Shown here in pieces: positions 35,324 to 45,841 of a DNA stretch of 64,000 nt. The notes beneath the pieces were generated by a model, which saw only the letters and a list, made by a program, of their open reading frames with translations, ran no database searches and was not told the origin of the DNA. Position numbers and translations under genes: made by a program. The DNA comes from Magnetococcales bacterium WMHbinv6 (GTDB lineage Bacteria; Pseudomonadota; Magnetococcia; Magnetococcales; Magnetaquicoccaceae): positions 123,955-187,954 of the forward strand of contig PDZV01000003.1 in the NCBI GenBank assembly GCA_002753135.1, read 5' to 3'. Every line of letters starts with the position of its first letter. The first letter of the stretch is position 1.

Positions 35324-36292
35324 TCAGGCGTGACGATCACTGTTCAAGAGTTTGCCCAAGCCGTTGTCGATGGCTGTTTTGCGCAGATAATCCTGAGCGG
35401 TACGTCCCTGTTTGTCGGTCAAGTTGGTCTGAATACCGCGGGAGATCAACACCTGAGCTGTATCCAGATAGTTGTAACGGGCGGCGAACATCAGAGCAGA
35501 GATACCCTCGTTATTGACGGCATTGATGTCGGCACCACGATCCAGGAGCATTTGCACGATGCGGGTGTAACCCTTTTCGGCAGCGGACAGCAGGGCGGTG
35601 CAACCGCACTGGTGACGAAACTGCTGGCTGGCACCGTGTGCCAACAGGTTGGCCACAATCGCTTCATGTCCCCGTTCGGCGGCGATCATCAGCGGTGAGT
35701 AGCCATGGCTGTTTTGTACATCCGGGGTGATGCCGTTTTCGAGCAGGGCGGAGACAATTTCGCCGTAGCCCCGTTTGGCGGCGATCAACATGGCGGTGTC
35801 ACCAGTCCGATCGGCGATGTTGGCATCAGCACCGTGTTGCAGTAAAGTTTGTACCATATCGGTCAAGCCATATTTGGCGGCGGCGAACAGAGCCGTTTGT
35901 CCACTTTGGCTTTTGGCGTTGACATTGGCACCGTGGGCCAACAGCAGATCGACGATCTCTTTATGATGCCATTGGCTGGCCAACATCAGCGGGGTGAATC
36001 CTGCCGGGTCACGGGCGTTGACGTTAGCACCATGGGCCAACAGGGTTTTGACCACTTCGAGATGACCGTTATCTGCCGCCCATGTCAACGGCGAAATCTG
36101 CATCCGACCTTGTGCCTCCACATCCGAACCACGCGCCAGCAGGGTTTGGACTGTGGCCACGTCGCCATCCATAGCAGCAATGGATAAAGCATTGTTGACC
36201 GAGGCGGTAGTGTTGCCCCCCATGCCCATCATGGCAACCACCGCGGCTGCTGTCATCAGGGAAACGGTAAGTCCAACTTTCTTGGCGTCCAT
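35324..36292 (-). CDS. Exported ankyrin-repeat protein
   Basis: A 322-residue protein with an N-terminal signal or anchor (KVGLTVSLMTAAAVVAMMGMGG) followed by about eight ankyrin repeats covering almost the whole chain; repeats such as GFTPLMLASQWHHKEIVDLLLAHGANVNA and GDTAMLIAAKRGYGEIV are nearly canonical. Ankyrin repeats bind other proteins; the signal sequence places it in the periplasm or at the surface. ATG 36292 has GAGGAG 8 bases upstream; the start at 36307 has none. It is a single gene upstream of the cytochrome operon. Confidence 0.88.
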   Translation of the reverse strand: MDAKKVGLTVSLMTAAAVVAMMGMGGNTTASVNNALSIAAMDGDVATVQTLLARGSDVEAQGRMQISPLTWAADNGHLEVVKTLLAHGANVNARDPAGFTPLMLASQWHHKEIVDLLLAHGANVNAKSQSGQTALFAAAKYGLTDMVQTLLQHGADANIADRTGDTAMLIAAKRGYGEIVSALLENGITPDVQNSHGYSPLMIAAERGHEAIVANLLAHGASQQFRHQCGCTALLSAAEKGYTRIVQMLLDRGADINAVNNEGISALMFAARYNYLDTAQVLISRGIQTNLTDKQGRTAQDYLRKTAIDNGLGKLLNSDRHA

Positions 36293-36549
36293 CTTTTTTC
36301 TCCTCAATTGCCTGCGATTCTACTTTTGTGTCACTCTGCTACCCACTCTCGCCATCCTGCGGATGGTTTTGTGGAGGTTGTTGCTTGTCTTTCATAGCGC
36401 ATAGCGCATGCCAGTTTGATATGGCAGGGCAAAAAAGTTCATTGAATTTTATAATATATTGATTATAGAAGAAAAAATAATTTCTCTCGCATGGGGTGCC
36501 CGGCAGAGAAACCATTTTTCTGTTGCGTGTCGTCGCCGTTGGTGCATTA

Positions 36550-36608
36550 TGAGACACAGTGTGTGTATCACCGGTGAGACAGAGTGTCTCATTGGGACAG
36601 TGGGACAC
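36550..36608. promoter_or_regulatory. Dyad operator cluster upstream of the sigma-54 activator
   Basis: TGAGACA-GAG-TGTCTCA (36575-36591) is a perfect 7-bp dyad with a 3-base centre. A partial copy begins 25 bases upstream (TGAGACACAGTGTG, from 36550) and TGGGACA occurs twice just downstream (36593 and 36601). The cluster lies about 120-175 bases before the chosen start of the sigma-54 activator gene, a distance suited to an enhancer site or autoregulation. Confidence 0.6.
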
Positions 36609-36725
36609 TCTCTCTTTAGCCCCAAGGTGCAGGCAGAGTGGTGAGGAGACCGTGACAAAGCCACTCCAGGTTTGCATAATACCGCAAGTTAACAGGTGAA
36701 AAGGCAAAAACCTAGTGGAGCAGCG

Positions 36726-38498
36726 ATGGCCAGCGAAAAAATGGAACCCCTCCTGACACACTATACGGTGCTGTTGGCGGAGATGGATGTGACGCTGGAA
36801 CAACGTATTCGGCAATTATTGGATACGCTTGCACCGGTCAAGGCAGTGACCAGCAAAGAGTCCGTGGCGGCCCTGGTCAAACAGGAACCGATTGGTTTGG
36901 TCATCGTCGGTGCCCAGGCCATCAAGGGGTACAAAGAGGGGGGTGTCTGCTGCTATTTTGATCGGGGGCATCCGGTCTCCATGGTGGCGGTGGACAGCAA
37001 GAAAGAGCGGTTGACCATTCTGCAACCCGGCGGTGGGCTGCCTGCTTCGACCGATGAAATGGTCTGGTATCCCTGGTCGGTGCTGCGGGATCTGGTCATG
37101 CGCATGTTGCACATGGCCTCTTTCCGGCTGGAAGGGTTTCTGTTGCATGAAGCCTTCAATGCGGTCACCATCGGTATTCAAGAGGCGGTTATCGTCGTTG
37201 ATCGGCGTCTCAAAGTACGCAGCGTCAACACGGCGGCGCGTACCCATTGCCGTTTTGTTTCGGCGGCATCGGTCGGCTTTTCCCTGGAGACGGAACGAGA
37301 GGGATGTATTCCCCAGTTGGCCGAACTGTTACGCCAGGTTATCAGCAACCTGAAGGCAGAATTGAATGTGCCCTTGCGCTGCACCCTCAGCGAAGAGGCC
37401 GGGACCGAAATTCGCGTTTCGGCCACACCCCTGATCGATCTGTTGGGACATTGCCATGGTGCCGTGGCGGTGGTTCTTGATCGTTCCCAGTTGACCGAAA
37501 TCAGCGAATCAACTGTCAAAAGACAAAATTTTTACCGCATTATCGGCGGCAGTCCGGCCATGCAGGAGGTGTACAACCTGATCGAATCTCTGGCCAGCAT
37601 GGATACCACCACCTTGATCACTGGCGAGTCCGGCACCGGCAAGGAGATGGTTGCCGAGGCCCTGCACATGAAGGGGTCGCGCAGTTATGGTCCGCTGGTC
37701 AAGGTCAACTGTTCGGCCTTGTCGGAAAATTTGTTGGAAAGCGAACTGTTCGGTCATGTCAAAGGGGCATTTACCGGAGCGGTCAAAGATCGCCCAGGCC
37801 GTTTTGAAGTGGCCACCGGTGGCACCATTTTTCTCGATGAAATCGGCGATGTCTCCCTGTCGATGCAAACCCGTCTCTTGCGTATTCTGCAGGAGAGGGA
37901 ACTGGAACGGGTTGGCGATGTGCGTACCATCAAAGTGGATGTGCGGGTGGTGGCCGCCACCAACAAAAATCTGGCCGAATTGATTCGCCAGGGCAAATTT
38001 CGCGAAGATCTCTATTTTCGTCTGAATGTGGTGGAAATTCATCTGCCGCCGTTGCGCAAACGGCTGGAAGATATTCCCTTGCTGGTCAACCATTTCATCC
38101 AAAAATTCAATCACAAGTACAGCAAATCAATCGTCGGGGTGCAGGAAGGGGTGATGGAACTTTTTCTGCAGTACCGTTGGCCGGGCAACATTCGCGAACT
38201 GGAAAATGCTGTGGAACATGCCTTTGTTGTTTGCCGACAGGGGTTGATTCGGGTCAAACATTTGCCAGCCACCATGCTGGTTGGCCGACCCTGTGCTGAT
38301 CCGAGTCTGGCCGATGCCCATGGCGACGATGATGACCTCATACTGCCGCATGGCACTGCCGCCTCGACCGTAAACGACAAACAGGCCATTCTACGCGCCC
38401 TTGAAGCGGCCCACTGGAACAAAAAAAAGGCCGCCGTACTCTCTGGCATCAGCCGCAGCACCTTTTACCGCAAAATGGAAAAATATGGTATCCAGTAG
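36726..38498 (+). CDS. Sigma-54-dependent transcriptional activator with PAS-like sensor
   Basis: A 590-residue regulator. The AAA+ domain is complete: TLITGESGTGKEMVAEALH (Walker A), ESELFGHVKGAFTGAVKDR (sigma-54-contacting GAFTGA loop), GGTIFLDEIGDVSL (Walker B) and WPGNIRELENAVEHA; a Fis-type helix-turn-helix ends the chain (AILRALEAAHWNKKKAAVL). The N-terminal 130 residues have receiver-like strands but no acidic pocket or phospho-Asp can be seen, and a PAS-like segment follows (AVIVVDRRLKVRSVNTAAR). Control is thus probably by ligand rather than phosphorylation. The ATG at 36726 follows GGAG; the frame opens at 36696. Confidence 0.92.
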   Translation: MASEKMEPLLTHYTVLLAEMDVTLEQRIRQLLDTLAPVKAVTSKESVAALVKQEPIGLVIVGAQAIKGYKEGGVCCYFDRGHPVSMVAVDSKKERLTILQPGGGLPASTDEMVWYPWSVLRDLVMRMLHMASFRLEGFLLHEAFNAVTIGIQEAVIVVDRRLKVRSVNTAARTHCRFVSAASVGFSLETEREGCIPQLAELLRQVISNLKAELNVPLRCTLSEEAGTEIRVSATPLIDLLGHCHGAVAVVLDRSQLTEISESTVKRQNFYRIIGGSPAMQEVYNLIESLASMDTTTLITGESGTGKEMVAEALHMKGSRSYGPLVKVNCSALSENLLESELFGHVKGAFTGAVKDRPGRFEVATGGTIFLDEIGDVSLSMQTRLLRILQERELERVGDVRTIKVDVRVVAATNKNLAELIRQGKFREDLYFRLNVVEIHLPPLRKRLEDIPLLVNHFIQKFNHKYSKSIVGVQEGVMELFLQYRWPGNIRELENAVEHAFVVCRQGLIRVKHLPATMLVGRPCADPSLADAHGDDDDLILPHGTAASTVNDKQAILRALEAAHWNKKKAAVLSGISRSTFYRKMEKYGIQ

Positions 38499-38579
38499 AA
38501 TCTGCTGCGGTTGACTGGCGCTGACTTTTTCTGTTAACCACTGCAGGATGGTGATACATTTTTCATCGGAGAGTGATGG

Positions 38580-39023
38580 ATGGAAGACCGCCACGAAAAA
38601 TATGCGGGTCTGATCGTTGTGCAAGATGTACTTGATGTGGTGCAGCAGGAACATGCTGTGGTGCTGCAATTGCTGGAAAAAATGGATACCATCATACGCC
38701 GGGAAGAACTGATCCAGTTGCTGCTTGTTCTGCGTGCGGCATTGGAAGACCATTTTTGCCTGGAAGGATCTCGTTTATATCCGTTGTTGAAGAGCGATCA
38801 CTATGTCGCAAAAAACAAAGATATGATTGCTACGATTGATTTGTTGAAAAATGCCAATTTGTCCGACAGCCATTTGTTGATTATGATCGATCATTGCCTG
38901 ACCAAGTCGAATGAAGATTTTTTAATCTATCTGCACAATATTTTTTTACTGCTCAGAATTCGTATCAGTTATGAAAATCTGGTATTCAATTCATTGAAGA
39001 CGCTGTATCGTCAGGAGCGTTAA
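38580..39023 (+). CDS. Haemerythrin-like (HHE) protein, divergent
   Basis: A 147-residue helical protein, 81 bases after the sigma-54 activator gene. The motif pattern VVQQEHAVVLQLLEKMD, DHFCLEGSRLYPLL and later ISYENLVFNSLK recalls the haemerythrin-like HHE fold with His at helix 1, His-Phe-x-x-Glu at helix 2 and a Glu near the end, although some expected His ligands are replaced. Oxygen, NO or iron handling is the usual family role; iron binding here is uncertain because of the substitutions. Confidence 0.6.
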   Translation: MEDRHEKYAGLIVVQDVLDVVQQEHAVVLQLLEKMDTIIRREELIQLLLVLRAALEDHFCLEGSRLYPLLKSDHYVAKNKDMIATIDLLKNANLSDSHLLIMIDHCLTKSNEDFLIYLHNIFLLLRIRISYENLVFNSLKTLYRQER

Positions 39024-39049
39024 CGATCAGGTGCGGCGTGGTGCCATTG

Positions 39050-40438
39050 TCAAATGGCCAGCCAACGGTGCGGTTGCCGTTGCCGTGTGCTGGTTTTTTT
39101 CTTCCGCTTGCGTGGGGCCTTCTCGCGCCAACGACGCCTGCCTGGCAGGGCATGCGGTTCTTCGGTGATCATATGGTCCAGGGTGTCGACCAAGGTTGTG
39201 CGCAACTCCAGCAAATCCTGCTCGGCAACCCGGCGTTCGATCAAATTGGCCAGCGTATAGGAGATGGTGGTCAAAAAGGCCTCTTCCTCCGGATTGCGCT
39301 GGTAGCCGTCCGGCACATAGAGATTGAGAACACCAACCAAACGGTCGCACAACAGAATCGGCACACAATAATGACCATGCGGCTGCATATCCGGCAGACG
39401 AACCTGATGCTGCTCATCCACATGGGCAGCAAAAAGGGTCTCTTGCTGTTGGGCGGCCCGTCCACATAAACAGTAACCCATCGGCACCTGGGCGCACCGG
39501 CTGAGCAGTTGTTCAGACAAACCACGCTGCGCCGCCATCACCAGATGTTCGCCCCCTTCTTCCATCAAAAAAATGGAACCCTTGTATTCCAAAGATAACC
39601 AGGGAACCGCCAAAATAATCTCCAGGGCGGCATGCAACTGGGCTTCCAGGGAGAGTGAGGCCATGCCGGTTTCCAACAAAGCACTGATGGCAATGCGCGA
39701 CTGCAGGGCACGCTCTTCCCGTTGTTCCATGGCCGCACGACGGGTTTTATCATGAAAAACCCATACTTGATCGCAACGCACCTCCGCACACGGCACAGGA
39801 AACGAATGATATTCCAATACCTGCCCCGTGTGACACTGCAAAACACCCTGATGGGTCTGGGCCGTGGGGGGGTGCTGCAGCAACTGCAGAAACGGTTCTG
39901 CTGCCAACAATTGCCGCCGGATCGCCTCAGCAATGGTCTGCATGGAGTGCCGGTTGCTGTCGTCGATCTGCCAAAGAGAGAAAAATTGGGCATTGGCGTG
40001 GCGAAAGGTGTGATCGGCTCCGATGACCAGAATGCCATCACCGAGAGCTTCCAGGGTATTGTGTAGCAAGGCGCGACTGTTGAGCAAACCGGACTCGCTC
40101 TGTTGCTGGTCGATGGCAGTTTGTTGAATCTCTCGTTCGGTACGGCGCAACAGGTGGTGCAGCAACACCCCCAAGACAATCACGGAAAGCGCCGTAATGG
40201 CGATGATCAGCAAGGCTTGTTGGGTGATCCGTTGATGGTAACGGGTCAACTCCAGTTTTTGTACCAGATCACGTGTACCCTGTTGCTGCAGATAGTCGGC
40301 CAAAGTGGTATCGAAGAGGTAGGCGGCAAACAAAAACAGCAGCAACAAAGCGACAAATGTGCCGAACAGTGGCCATAAGATGGGACGATGCAAGGCGTTT
40401 TCCCGATCCAGCAGAGAAGCCGATGGCTGAGTGGACAC
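39050..40438 (-). CDS. Membrane PAS-GAF protein with basic tail and no output domain
   Basis: A 462-residue protein: two transmembrane helices (near residues 19-41 and 75-96) bracket a short periplasmic stretch, then come a PAS-like domain (LEALGDGILVIGADHTFRHANAQFF) and a GAF domain (about 265-410) containing GYCLCGRAAQQ. The chain ends with about 30 strongly basic residues (RKRKKKTSTRQRQ) and has no kinase, GGDEF or other output. The GAF part is clearly related to that of the diguanylate cyclase at 44344-45564. The start is a GTG preceded by a G-run. Confidence 0.8.
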   Translation of the reverse strand: MSTQPSASLLDRENALHRPILWPLFGTFVALLLLFLFAAYLFDTTLADYLQQQGTRDLVQKLELTRYHQRITQQALLIIAITALSVIVLGVLLHHLLRRTEREIQQTAIDQQQSESGLLNSRALLHNTLEALGDGILVIGADHTFRHANAQFFSLWQIDDSNRHSMQTIAEAIRRQLLAAEPFLQLLQHPPTAQTHQGVLQCHTGQVLEYHSFPVPCAEVRCDQVWVFHDKTRRAAMEQREERALQSRIAISALLETGMASLSLEAQLHAALEIILAVPWLSLEYKGSIFLMEEGGEHLVMAAQRGLSEQLLSRCAQVPMGYCLCGRAAQQQETLFAAHVDEQHQVRLPDMQPHGHYCVPILLCDRLVGVLNLYVPDGYQRNPEEEAFLTTISYTLANLIERRVAEQDLLELRTTLVDTLDHMITEEPHALPGRRRWREKAPRKRKKKTSTRQRQPHRWLAI

Positions 40439-40623
40439 AAACCCCCCCTGTAGTGTCGTGATCAGACGGTTATCCGGTCATCTGCCGGGGTGGACGGACC
40501 GGCGCGCAGCACCCTGCCGAGGGAGCAGGCAACACAGCAGGCTGTCTGGTAAGAGATCTGATTGCAAAATCGATACATTTTATTTCTAACTGATGTTAAC
40601 ATAATCATTTTTCGATGTCAACA

Positions 40624-43575
40624 TCAATGGATTTTTGCCATGACGGGAGCAGTGTCGGCTGCCGATCTGTTGGCACTGCCCTGTACGGCAAGAAGCGGTT
40701 GCAAATGGTGTCCGGTCCAGGAGGCGGGATGGGCGGCACAGGCTTCCGGGGTGCCGGTCATCACGATGCGACCGCCGTTACTGCCTCCCTCTGGTCCCAG
40801 ATCAATAATCCAATCGGCGGTTTTGATCACATCCAGATTGTGTTCGATCACCACCAGGGTGTTGCCGGCATCGACCAGACGTTGCAACACCTCCAGCAGC
40901 TTGCGAATATCTTCAAAATGGAGTCCGGTGGTCGGTTCGTCGAGTATATAGAGGGTACGTCCGGTGGCCCGTTTGGCCAGTTCGCGGGCAATTTTGACCC
41001 GTTGCGCCTCGCCGCCGGAGAGGGTGGTCGCCGCCTGTCCCAAACGGATGTAGCCCAGGCCAACCTCCATCAGGGTGGTCAATTTGCCTTGTATCGACGG
41101 GATGGCCTGGAAAAAAAGCATCGCTTCATCCACGGTCATGTGCAAAATTTCGGCAATGGTTTTGCCTTTGTAGCGTACTTCCAGCGTCTCCCGGTTATAA
41201 CGGCTGCCGTGGCAGACATCGCACTCGACAAAAATATCCGGCAAAAAGTGCATCTCAATTTTGACCAGACCGTCACCGGCACAGGCTTCACAACGACCAC
41301 CCTTGACGTTAAAACTGAATCGTCCCGCCGTATAGCCACGGGCCATCGCTTCGGGTACCGAGGCCATCAATTCGCGGATCGGGGTGAACAGGCCGGTATA
41401 GGTTGCCGGATTGGAACGGGGCGTGCGACCGATCGGTGATTGATCGATATGGATCACTTTATCCAGATGTTCCAAACCGCTGATCCGTTGCAGACGCCCG
41501 CCCGGCATGCCGGCACTGTTGTGCAGGCGCTGCTGCAGAGCGGGCAACAAGGTGTCCAGAATCAGACTGGATTTTCCCGAACCGGAGACGCCGGTGACAC
41601 AGGTAAAAACACCCAACGGAAGATCCACATCGATGGCCTGCAGATTATGGGTGGTGACCTGCTGCAGCTGCAATTGGGGTTGACTCTGGGCTGGACGACG
41701 GTGCGTCGGCAGATGGATGGCCCGTTGCCCACTCAGATAGTGACCGGTCAGCGAGTCGGGATGGAGGCTGATCTGTGCCGGTGTTCCTTGGGCCACAATA
41801 TGGCCGCCGTGTTCGCCGGCACCGGGGCCCATGTCGACCACATAGTCGGCACCACGTATCGCCTCTTCATCATGTTCGACCACCACAATGGTGTTGCCCA
41901 GATCACGCAGGCGCAGCAGGGTGGCAAACAGGCGCTGGTTATCCCGTTGATGCAAACCGATGCTTGGCTCGTCAAGAATATACAACACCCCGGTCAAGCC
42001 GGAACCAACCTGATTGGCCAGCCGAATGCGTTGACTCTCCCCGCCCGACAAGGTGGCAGCTGCTCGGTCCAGGCTCAAATAATCGAGTCCGACGGCGATC
42101 AAAAAACCCAAGCGGTTGTCGACTTCGCGCAGAATGCGGGCAGCAATGGCCTGCTCTCGCGGCGATAAAGTCAGTTGTTCAATGAATTGAACCACCTGTG
42201 TCAGCGGCCACGCCGACAGGCTGGCGATGGTCTGTTGCTGAATGCGCACATGCAGCGCCTCTTTGCGCAGCCGTTGTCCCTGACAGGCCGGACAGGGCTG
42301 GGTGGAACGATAATGGCCCAACTCTTCGCGAATCTCCTCCGAATCGGTCTCCAGATACCGTTTTTGCAATAAGGGCAGCACCCCCTCCCAGGTGCGCAGG
42401 GCAGAAAAACGCCGTTTACTGCCCTGATAGTGAAAACGAATTTTTTCCGCTCCGGCCCCGTGCATGACAATATGTCTGGCCTCTTCCGCCAACTCCTCCC
42501 AGGGGGTATGAATATCAAAGCCAAAATGAGCGGCGATGGCATAGAGGGTCGATTGTGCCAGTTGCGCCGTCGGTTTGGCCCACGGCGAAACCGCACCCTG
42601 GCGCAGGGAAAGACGCGGGTTGGGCACCACCCGTTCCGGATCAAAAAAGGCCCGTGTTCCCAAACCGTCACACTCCGGACAGGCACCGAACGGATTGTTG
42701 AAGGAGAAGAGTCGGGGTTCAATTTCCGGATAGGAGATACCGCAGCGAATGCAGGCATGTTGGGTAGAAAAAAGCAGTTCGTGGGCCGGCTCCGAGACCA
42801 CCTGAATGCGCACAATCTGGCCCCGGCTGGCACCGCCGGCCACACCGCTGCTGCGACTGCCGGTGCTTTTCATCGCCAGATTATCCACCAGATTCAAGGC
42901 AGTTTCCAAAGAGTCGGCCAGACGGGATTCGATGCCGGGTTTGATGGCGATGCGATCAACCAAGGCTTCCAGGGTGTGGGGTGCCTGTTTGTCGATGGCG
43001 GGCAGCGTGTCCAGTTCATAGGTTTCACCGTCGAGCAGAATGCGGGTAAAACCTTGTTTGCGCAGTGTATCCAACTCTTTGCGATGTTCTCCCTTACGAC
43101 CACGAACAATCGGTGCCAAAATCAGCAGGCGGGTCCGCTCCGGCATGGCCATCAAGGTATCGACCATCTGGCTGACGGTTTGACTGCTGATCGGATCACC
43201 ACAACCATGGCAGTGAGGATGGCCAACCCGGGCAAAGAGCAGGCGCAGATAATCGTGAATTTCCGTGACCGTACCCACGGTGGAGCGGGGGTTGCGTCCG
43301 GTACTTTTTTGTTCGATGGCGATGGAGGGCGAAAGACCGCTGATCGAATCGACATCCGGCTTGTTCTGCAGGCTCAAAAACTGCCGGGCATAGGCGGAGA
43401 GCGATTCAACGTAACGGCGTTGACCTTCTGCGGAAAGGGTGTCGAAAGCCAGTGAAGATTTCCCGGAACCGGAGACACCGGTAATCACGGTGAGGGCATT
43501 ACGTGGCAGTTCCAGGTCAATATTTTTCAGGTTGTGTTCGCGTGCGCCACGAATGACAATGTTGCGTTCGGTCAT
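40624..43575 (-). CDS. uvrA: Excinuclease ABC subunit A
   Basis: A 983-residue damage-recognition ATPase of nucleotide excision repair. Two ABC modules are present: Walker A motifs in [18 protein letters not shown] (near residue 33) and [18 protein letters not shown], signatures [12 protein letters not shown] and [12 protein letters not shown], and the Cys clusters of the zinc modules ([14 protein letters not shown]...CPECDGLG and CEACAGDG...CDVCHG). The frame opens at 43665, but ATG 43575 follows GGGAGAG and matches the family start [19 protein letters not shown]. Divergent from the siroheme-type gene 93 bases away. Confidence 0.97.
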   Translation of the reverse strand: MTERNIVIRGAREHNLKNIDLELPRNALTVITGVSGSGKSSLAFDTLSAEGQRRYVESLSAYARQFLSLQNKPDVDSISGLSPSIAIEQKSTGRNPRSTVGTVTEIHDYLRLLFARVGHPHCHGCGDPISSQTVSQMVDTLMAMPERTRLLILAPIVRGRKGEHRKELDTLRKQGFTRILLDGETYELDTLPAIDKQAPHTLEALVDRIAIKPGIESRLADSLETALNLVDNLAMKSTGSRSSGVAGGASRGQIVRIQVVSEPAHELLFSTQHACIRCGISYPEIEPRLFSFNNPFGACPECDGLGTRAFFDPERVVPNPRLSLRQGAVSPWAKPTAQLAQSTLYAIAAHFGFDIHTPWEELAEEARHIVMHGAGAEKIRFHYQGSKRRFSALRTWEGVLPLLQKRYLETDSEEIREELGHYRSTQPCPACQGQRLRKEALHVRIQQQTIASLSAWPLTQVVQFIEQLTLSPREQAIAARILREVDNRLGFLIAVGLDYLSLDRAAATLSGGESQRIRLANQVGSGLTGVLYILDEPSIGLHQRDNQRLFATLLRLRDLGNTIVVVEHDEEAIRGADYVVDMGPGAGEHGGHIVAQGTPAQISLHPDSLTGHYLSGQRAIHLPTHRRPAQSQPQLQLQQVTTHNLQAIDVDLPLGVFTCVTGVSGSGKSSLILDTLLPALQQRLHNSAGMPGGRLQRISGLEHLDKVIHIDQSPIGRTPRSNPATYTGLFTPIRELMASVPEAMARGYTAGRFSFNVKGGRCEACAGDGLVKIEMHFLPDIFVECDVCHGSRYNRETLEVRYKGKTIAEILHMTVDEAMLFFQAIPSIQGKLTTLMEVGLGYIRLGQAATTLSGGEAQRVKIARELAKRATGRTLYILDEPTTGLHFEDIRKLLEVLQRLVDAGNTLVVIEHNLDVIKTADWIIDLGPEGGSNGGRIVMTGTPEACAAHPASWTGHHLQPLLAVQGSANRSAADTAPVMAKIH

Positions 43576-43668
43576 GCTCTCCCGTTTCTGCCTCGACAGG
43601 TTGCTGAACTGTGCTGGTCGTATGCCGATGGGTGTTTTCCCACCTTGACCTTCAATAAGGAGCATAAC

Positions 43669-44322
43669 ATGGTTGGTTACATGACGGAACTGGTATTGAC
43701 GAATCGCAATGTTCTTTGCATTGGTGGAGGTCAGGTGGCCTGGCGCAAATTAAGTGGTTTGCGGCAGAGTGGTGCCCGTTTGACCGTTCTTGCCCCCGAA
43801 TTGCATCCGGATCTGGCCGCCTGGGTGGCACAAGGTGGCTTGCAGCATCGGGCGGAATGGTTTCACGAAGCGGTGTTGGATGAAGCGCCGCGCCCCCATT
43901 TACTCTTTGCCGCCACCAGTGACCAGGTGTTGAATCGGCAGATCGGGGCCTGGGCAACAGAACGGGGGTTGTGGTGCAATTCGGCGGATGATCCGGCCAG
44001 CAGTGGTTTTTTGGTGCCGGCGGTGGTACGTCGGGGCGAGGTGACCGTGGCGGTGAGTACTGGCGGTCTCTCCCCGGCCCTGGCGCGCCTGCTCAAGGAG
44101 CGTCTGGAGCGCTGGTTGGAGCCAGGCTGGGGGGATCTGGCGCAACTGTTTGGCAACTGGCGGCAGCGGGTAAAAGAGACGATCAGCGATGCCGCCACAC
44201 GGCAACAGTTTTGGCGGCAGACCTGTCTGGCTGTGGAAGAGGAAGAGCGCTATCAAGAGTCGGAAAACAGCACCTGGCTGGCAGAACGGCTGCGGCAGGC
44301 AAGCGGACAGAGTAAACGCTGA
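43669..44322 (+). CDS. Precorrin-2 dehydrogenase / sirohydrochlorin ferrochelatase (Met8/CysG N-terminal type)
   Basis: A 217-residue NAD-dependent protein of the siroheme synthase N-terminal family. [22 protein letters not shown] (nucleotide binding), [50 protein letters not shown] and [13 protein letters not shown] are family marks. It makes sirohydrochlorin and siroheme (for sulfite/nitrite reductases) or feeds cobalamin and haem d1 routes. The ATG at 43669 follows AAGGAG. No methylase domain is fused, so a separate SUMT must exist elsewhere. Confidence 0.92.
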   Translation: MVGYMTELVLTNRNVLCIGGGQVAWRKLSGLRQSGARLTVLAPELHPDLAAWVAQGGLQHRAEWFHEAVLDEAPRPHLLFAATSDQVLNRQIGAWATERGLWCNSADDPASSGFLVPAVVRRGEVTVAVSTGGLSPALARLLKERLERWLEPGWGDLAQLFGNWRQRVKETISDAATRQQFWRQTCLAVEEEERYQESENSTWLAERLRQASGQSKR

Positions 44323-44343
44323 AGAGGTTGCTGGAGCTGTTGC

Positions 44344-45564
44344 TCACCACAGATCCACATTATCTTCCGTGCCAAAGTCGCTCTCTTCGATCGCCCCATC
44401 GGCAACCAGTTTTTGATAGAAGCGGACCTGATTGCGACCATTTTGTTTGGCAAAATAGAGCGCCTTATCCGCTTTTTCCATCAGAGTACCTGGCATTTCA
44501 TTGACTTTGATTTCAATGGCCCCCTGACTGACGGTCACCCGATTGACTTGTGGAAAAGCGTGGCTTTCCACCGTTTGCCGAAACCGTTCCAGGGCCGCAA
44601 AGGCTTGTTCTTCTGTCAAGTTGACCAGCAGTACAACAAACTCTTCTCCGCCGAAACGAAAGACAAAATCCTGCTCACGAAAGGTTTTTTCCATCAAACG
44701 GGCAAAGGTGACCAACACTTCATCGCCGATCAGATGGCCGTAGGTATCGTTGACCCTTTTGAAATGATCAATATCCAGAATGGCCAAAAAGGCGCTGTTT
44801 TGCCAGGCATCGTTGCCGCGCCGGGTATGTTTTTGCAATTTTTGATAGACGCTGTCGATAATGTCATCAAAAGATTGTCGATTGCGCAGACCGGTCAGCA
44901 CATCATGATAGGCCAAATGGCGAATTTTGGCTTCCGCCTTGCGGAGTTGTTCCTCGCGCAGGCGATGATGCAAAGCCATGGCGATCGGGGCGGCGATGGC
45001 GGTCAGAAAAGCCTCTTCGTCCGGCAGATAGGGGTGCCCTTCGACAAGATAGACGGTCAACAATCCCAGCAAACGGCCATGAAAGAGCAAAGGTACCCGG
45101 TAGCTGCTGTGGGGTGGCAAACCGGCACAGTGTGTTGCGTGTAACGCGGTGGAAGAAAACTGCGTTTCACGGCTTTGCGCGCTGTTGCCGCAGTCACATT
45201 CGCCCAGCGTGACACGGGCACACTGATTGAGCAACGACTCAGGAACATTTTTATGTCCGGCCAAAATCAATTGATTGGCCGACTCATCGACCAGAAACAG
45301 AATGCCCCGGTTGTGACGGGCCAGCCAAGGCACCGCAAAAAGAATTTCCAGCATCACTTCAATCTGCCGGGCCATGCTGAGCGACTCCACAATGGTCTCC
45401 AGCACGGCATTGCGCATAATTTTTGCTGTCAGAGCGCGTTGATAGCGTTCTTCCAAAGAAAAATCGTCCTCCTGCTCACCTGAACGCGCCGCCGCCATCG
45501 CCATGCTTTTTCTGGGTCCGGAAAAGAGTGGATGAGGAAAAAAAAGCCTCTCATTGAAGCACAC
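44344..45564 (-). CDS. GAF-GGDEF diguanylate cyclase
   Basis: A protein of up to 406 residues. A GAF domain spans about residues 50-215, containing GECDCGNSAQS, followed by a coiled linker (RLREEQLRKAEAKIR) and a GGDEF domain (HDVLTGLRNR, LDIDHFKRVNDTYGH, FRFGGEEFVVLL) with the active GGEEF signature, so it should make cyclic di-GMP. No I-site RxxD is seen before it (FREQD precedes at the usual spacing, with Arg displaced). The GTG at 45564 is the outermost start; an ATG at 45504 (MAMAAARSG) is also possible. Confidence 0.9.
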   Translation of the reverse strand: MCFNERLFFPHPLFSGPRKSMAMAAARSGEQEDDFSLEERYQRALTAKIMRNAVLETIVESLSMARQIEVMLEILFAVPWLARHNRGILFLVDESANQLILAGHKNVPESLLNQCARVTLGECDCGNSAQSRETQFSSTALHATHCAGLPPHSSYRVPLLFHGRLLGLLTVYLVEGHPYLPDEEAFLTAIAAPIAMALHHRLREEQLRKAEAKIRHLAYHDVLTGLRNRQSFDDIIDSVYQKLQKHTRRGNDAWQNSAFLAILDIDHFKRVNDTYGHLIGDEVLVTFARLMEKTFREQDFVFRFGGEEFVVLLVNLTEEQAFAALERFRQTVESHAFPQVNRVTVSQGAIEIKVNEMPGTLMEKADKALYFAKQNGRNQVRFYQKLVADGAIEESDFGTEDNVDLW

Positions 45565-45841
45565 TCGCGATGGCGTTGGAAGTTATAAAGTTAAAAATTG
45601 AGTGTTTTTTGCAAGATTGCAAAATGTAACTGATTTTTCGCAAATTTGAATTTTTGTAGCAATGAATCATTATCGGTATCTTCGGTGTGGAATAAATATT
45701 CAATTACAAATAGTTGTAAAAAAATCGTTGACACGTGTAGAATAATGTGATACAGCTCAATATTGAGCGGAGCATAAATGATTTTTATTGTTTTTCTTCC
45801 GTTTTTTTGGTTTTTTCACCCGTTAAGGAATAACAAAATTT
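45565..45841. other. AT-rich gap with candidate promoter for the ATPase pair
   Basis: Base composition falls sharply at about 45580, marking the border of a low-GC two-gene island that ends near 47700. TTGACA at 45728-45733 is followed by TGATAC/TACAGC at the -10 distance, about 90 bases before the ATPase ATG; the -10 match is weak. Nothing else is recognised. Confidence 0.35.
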
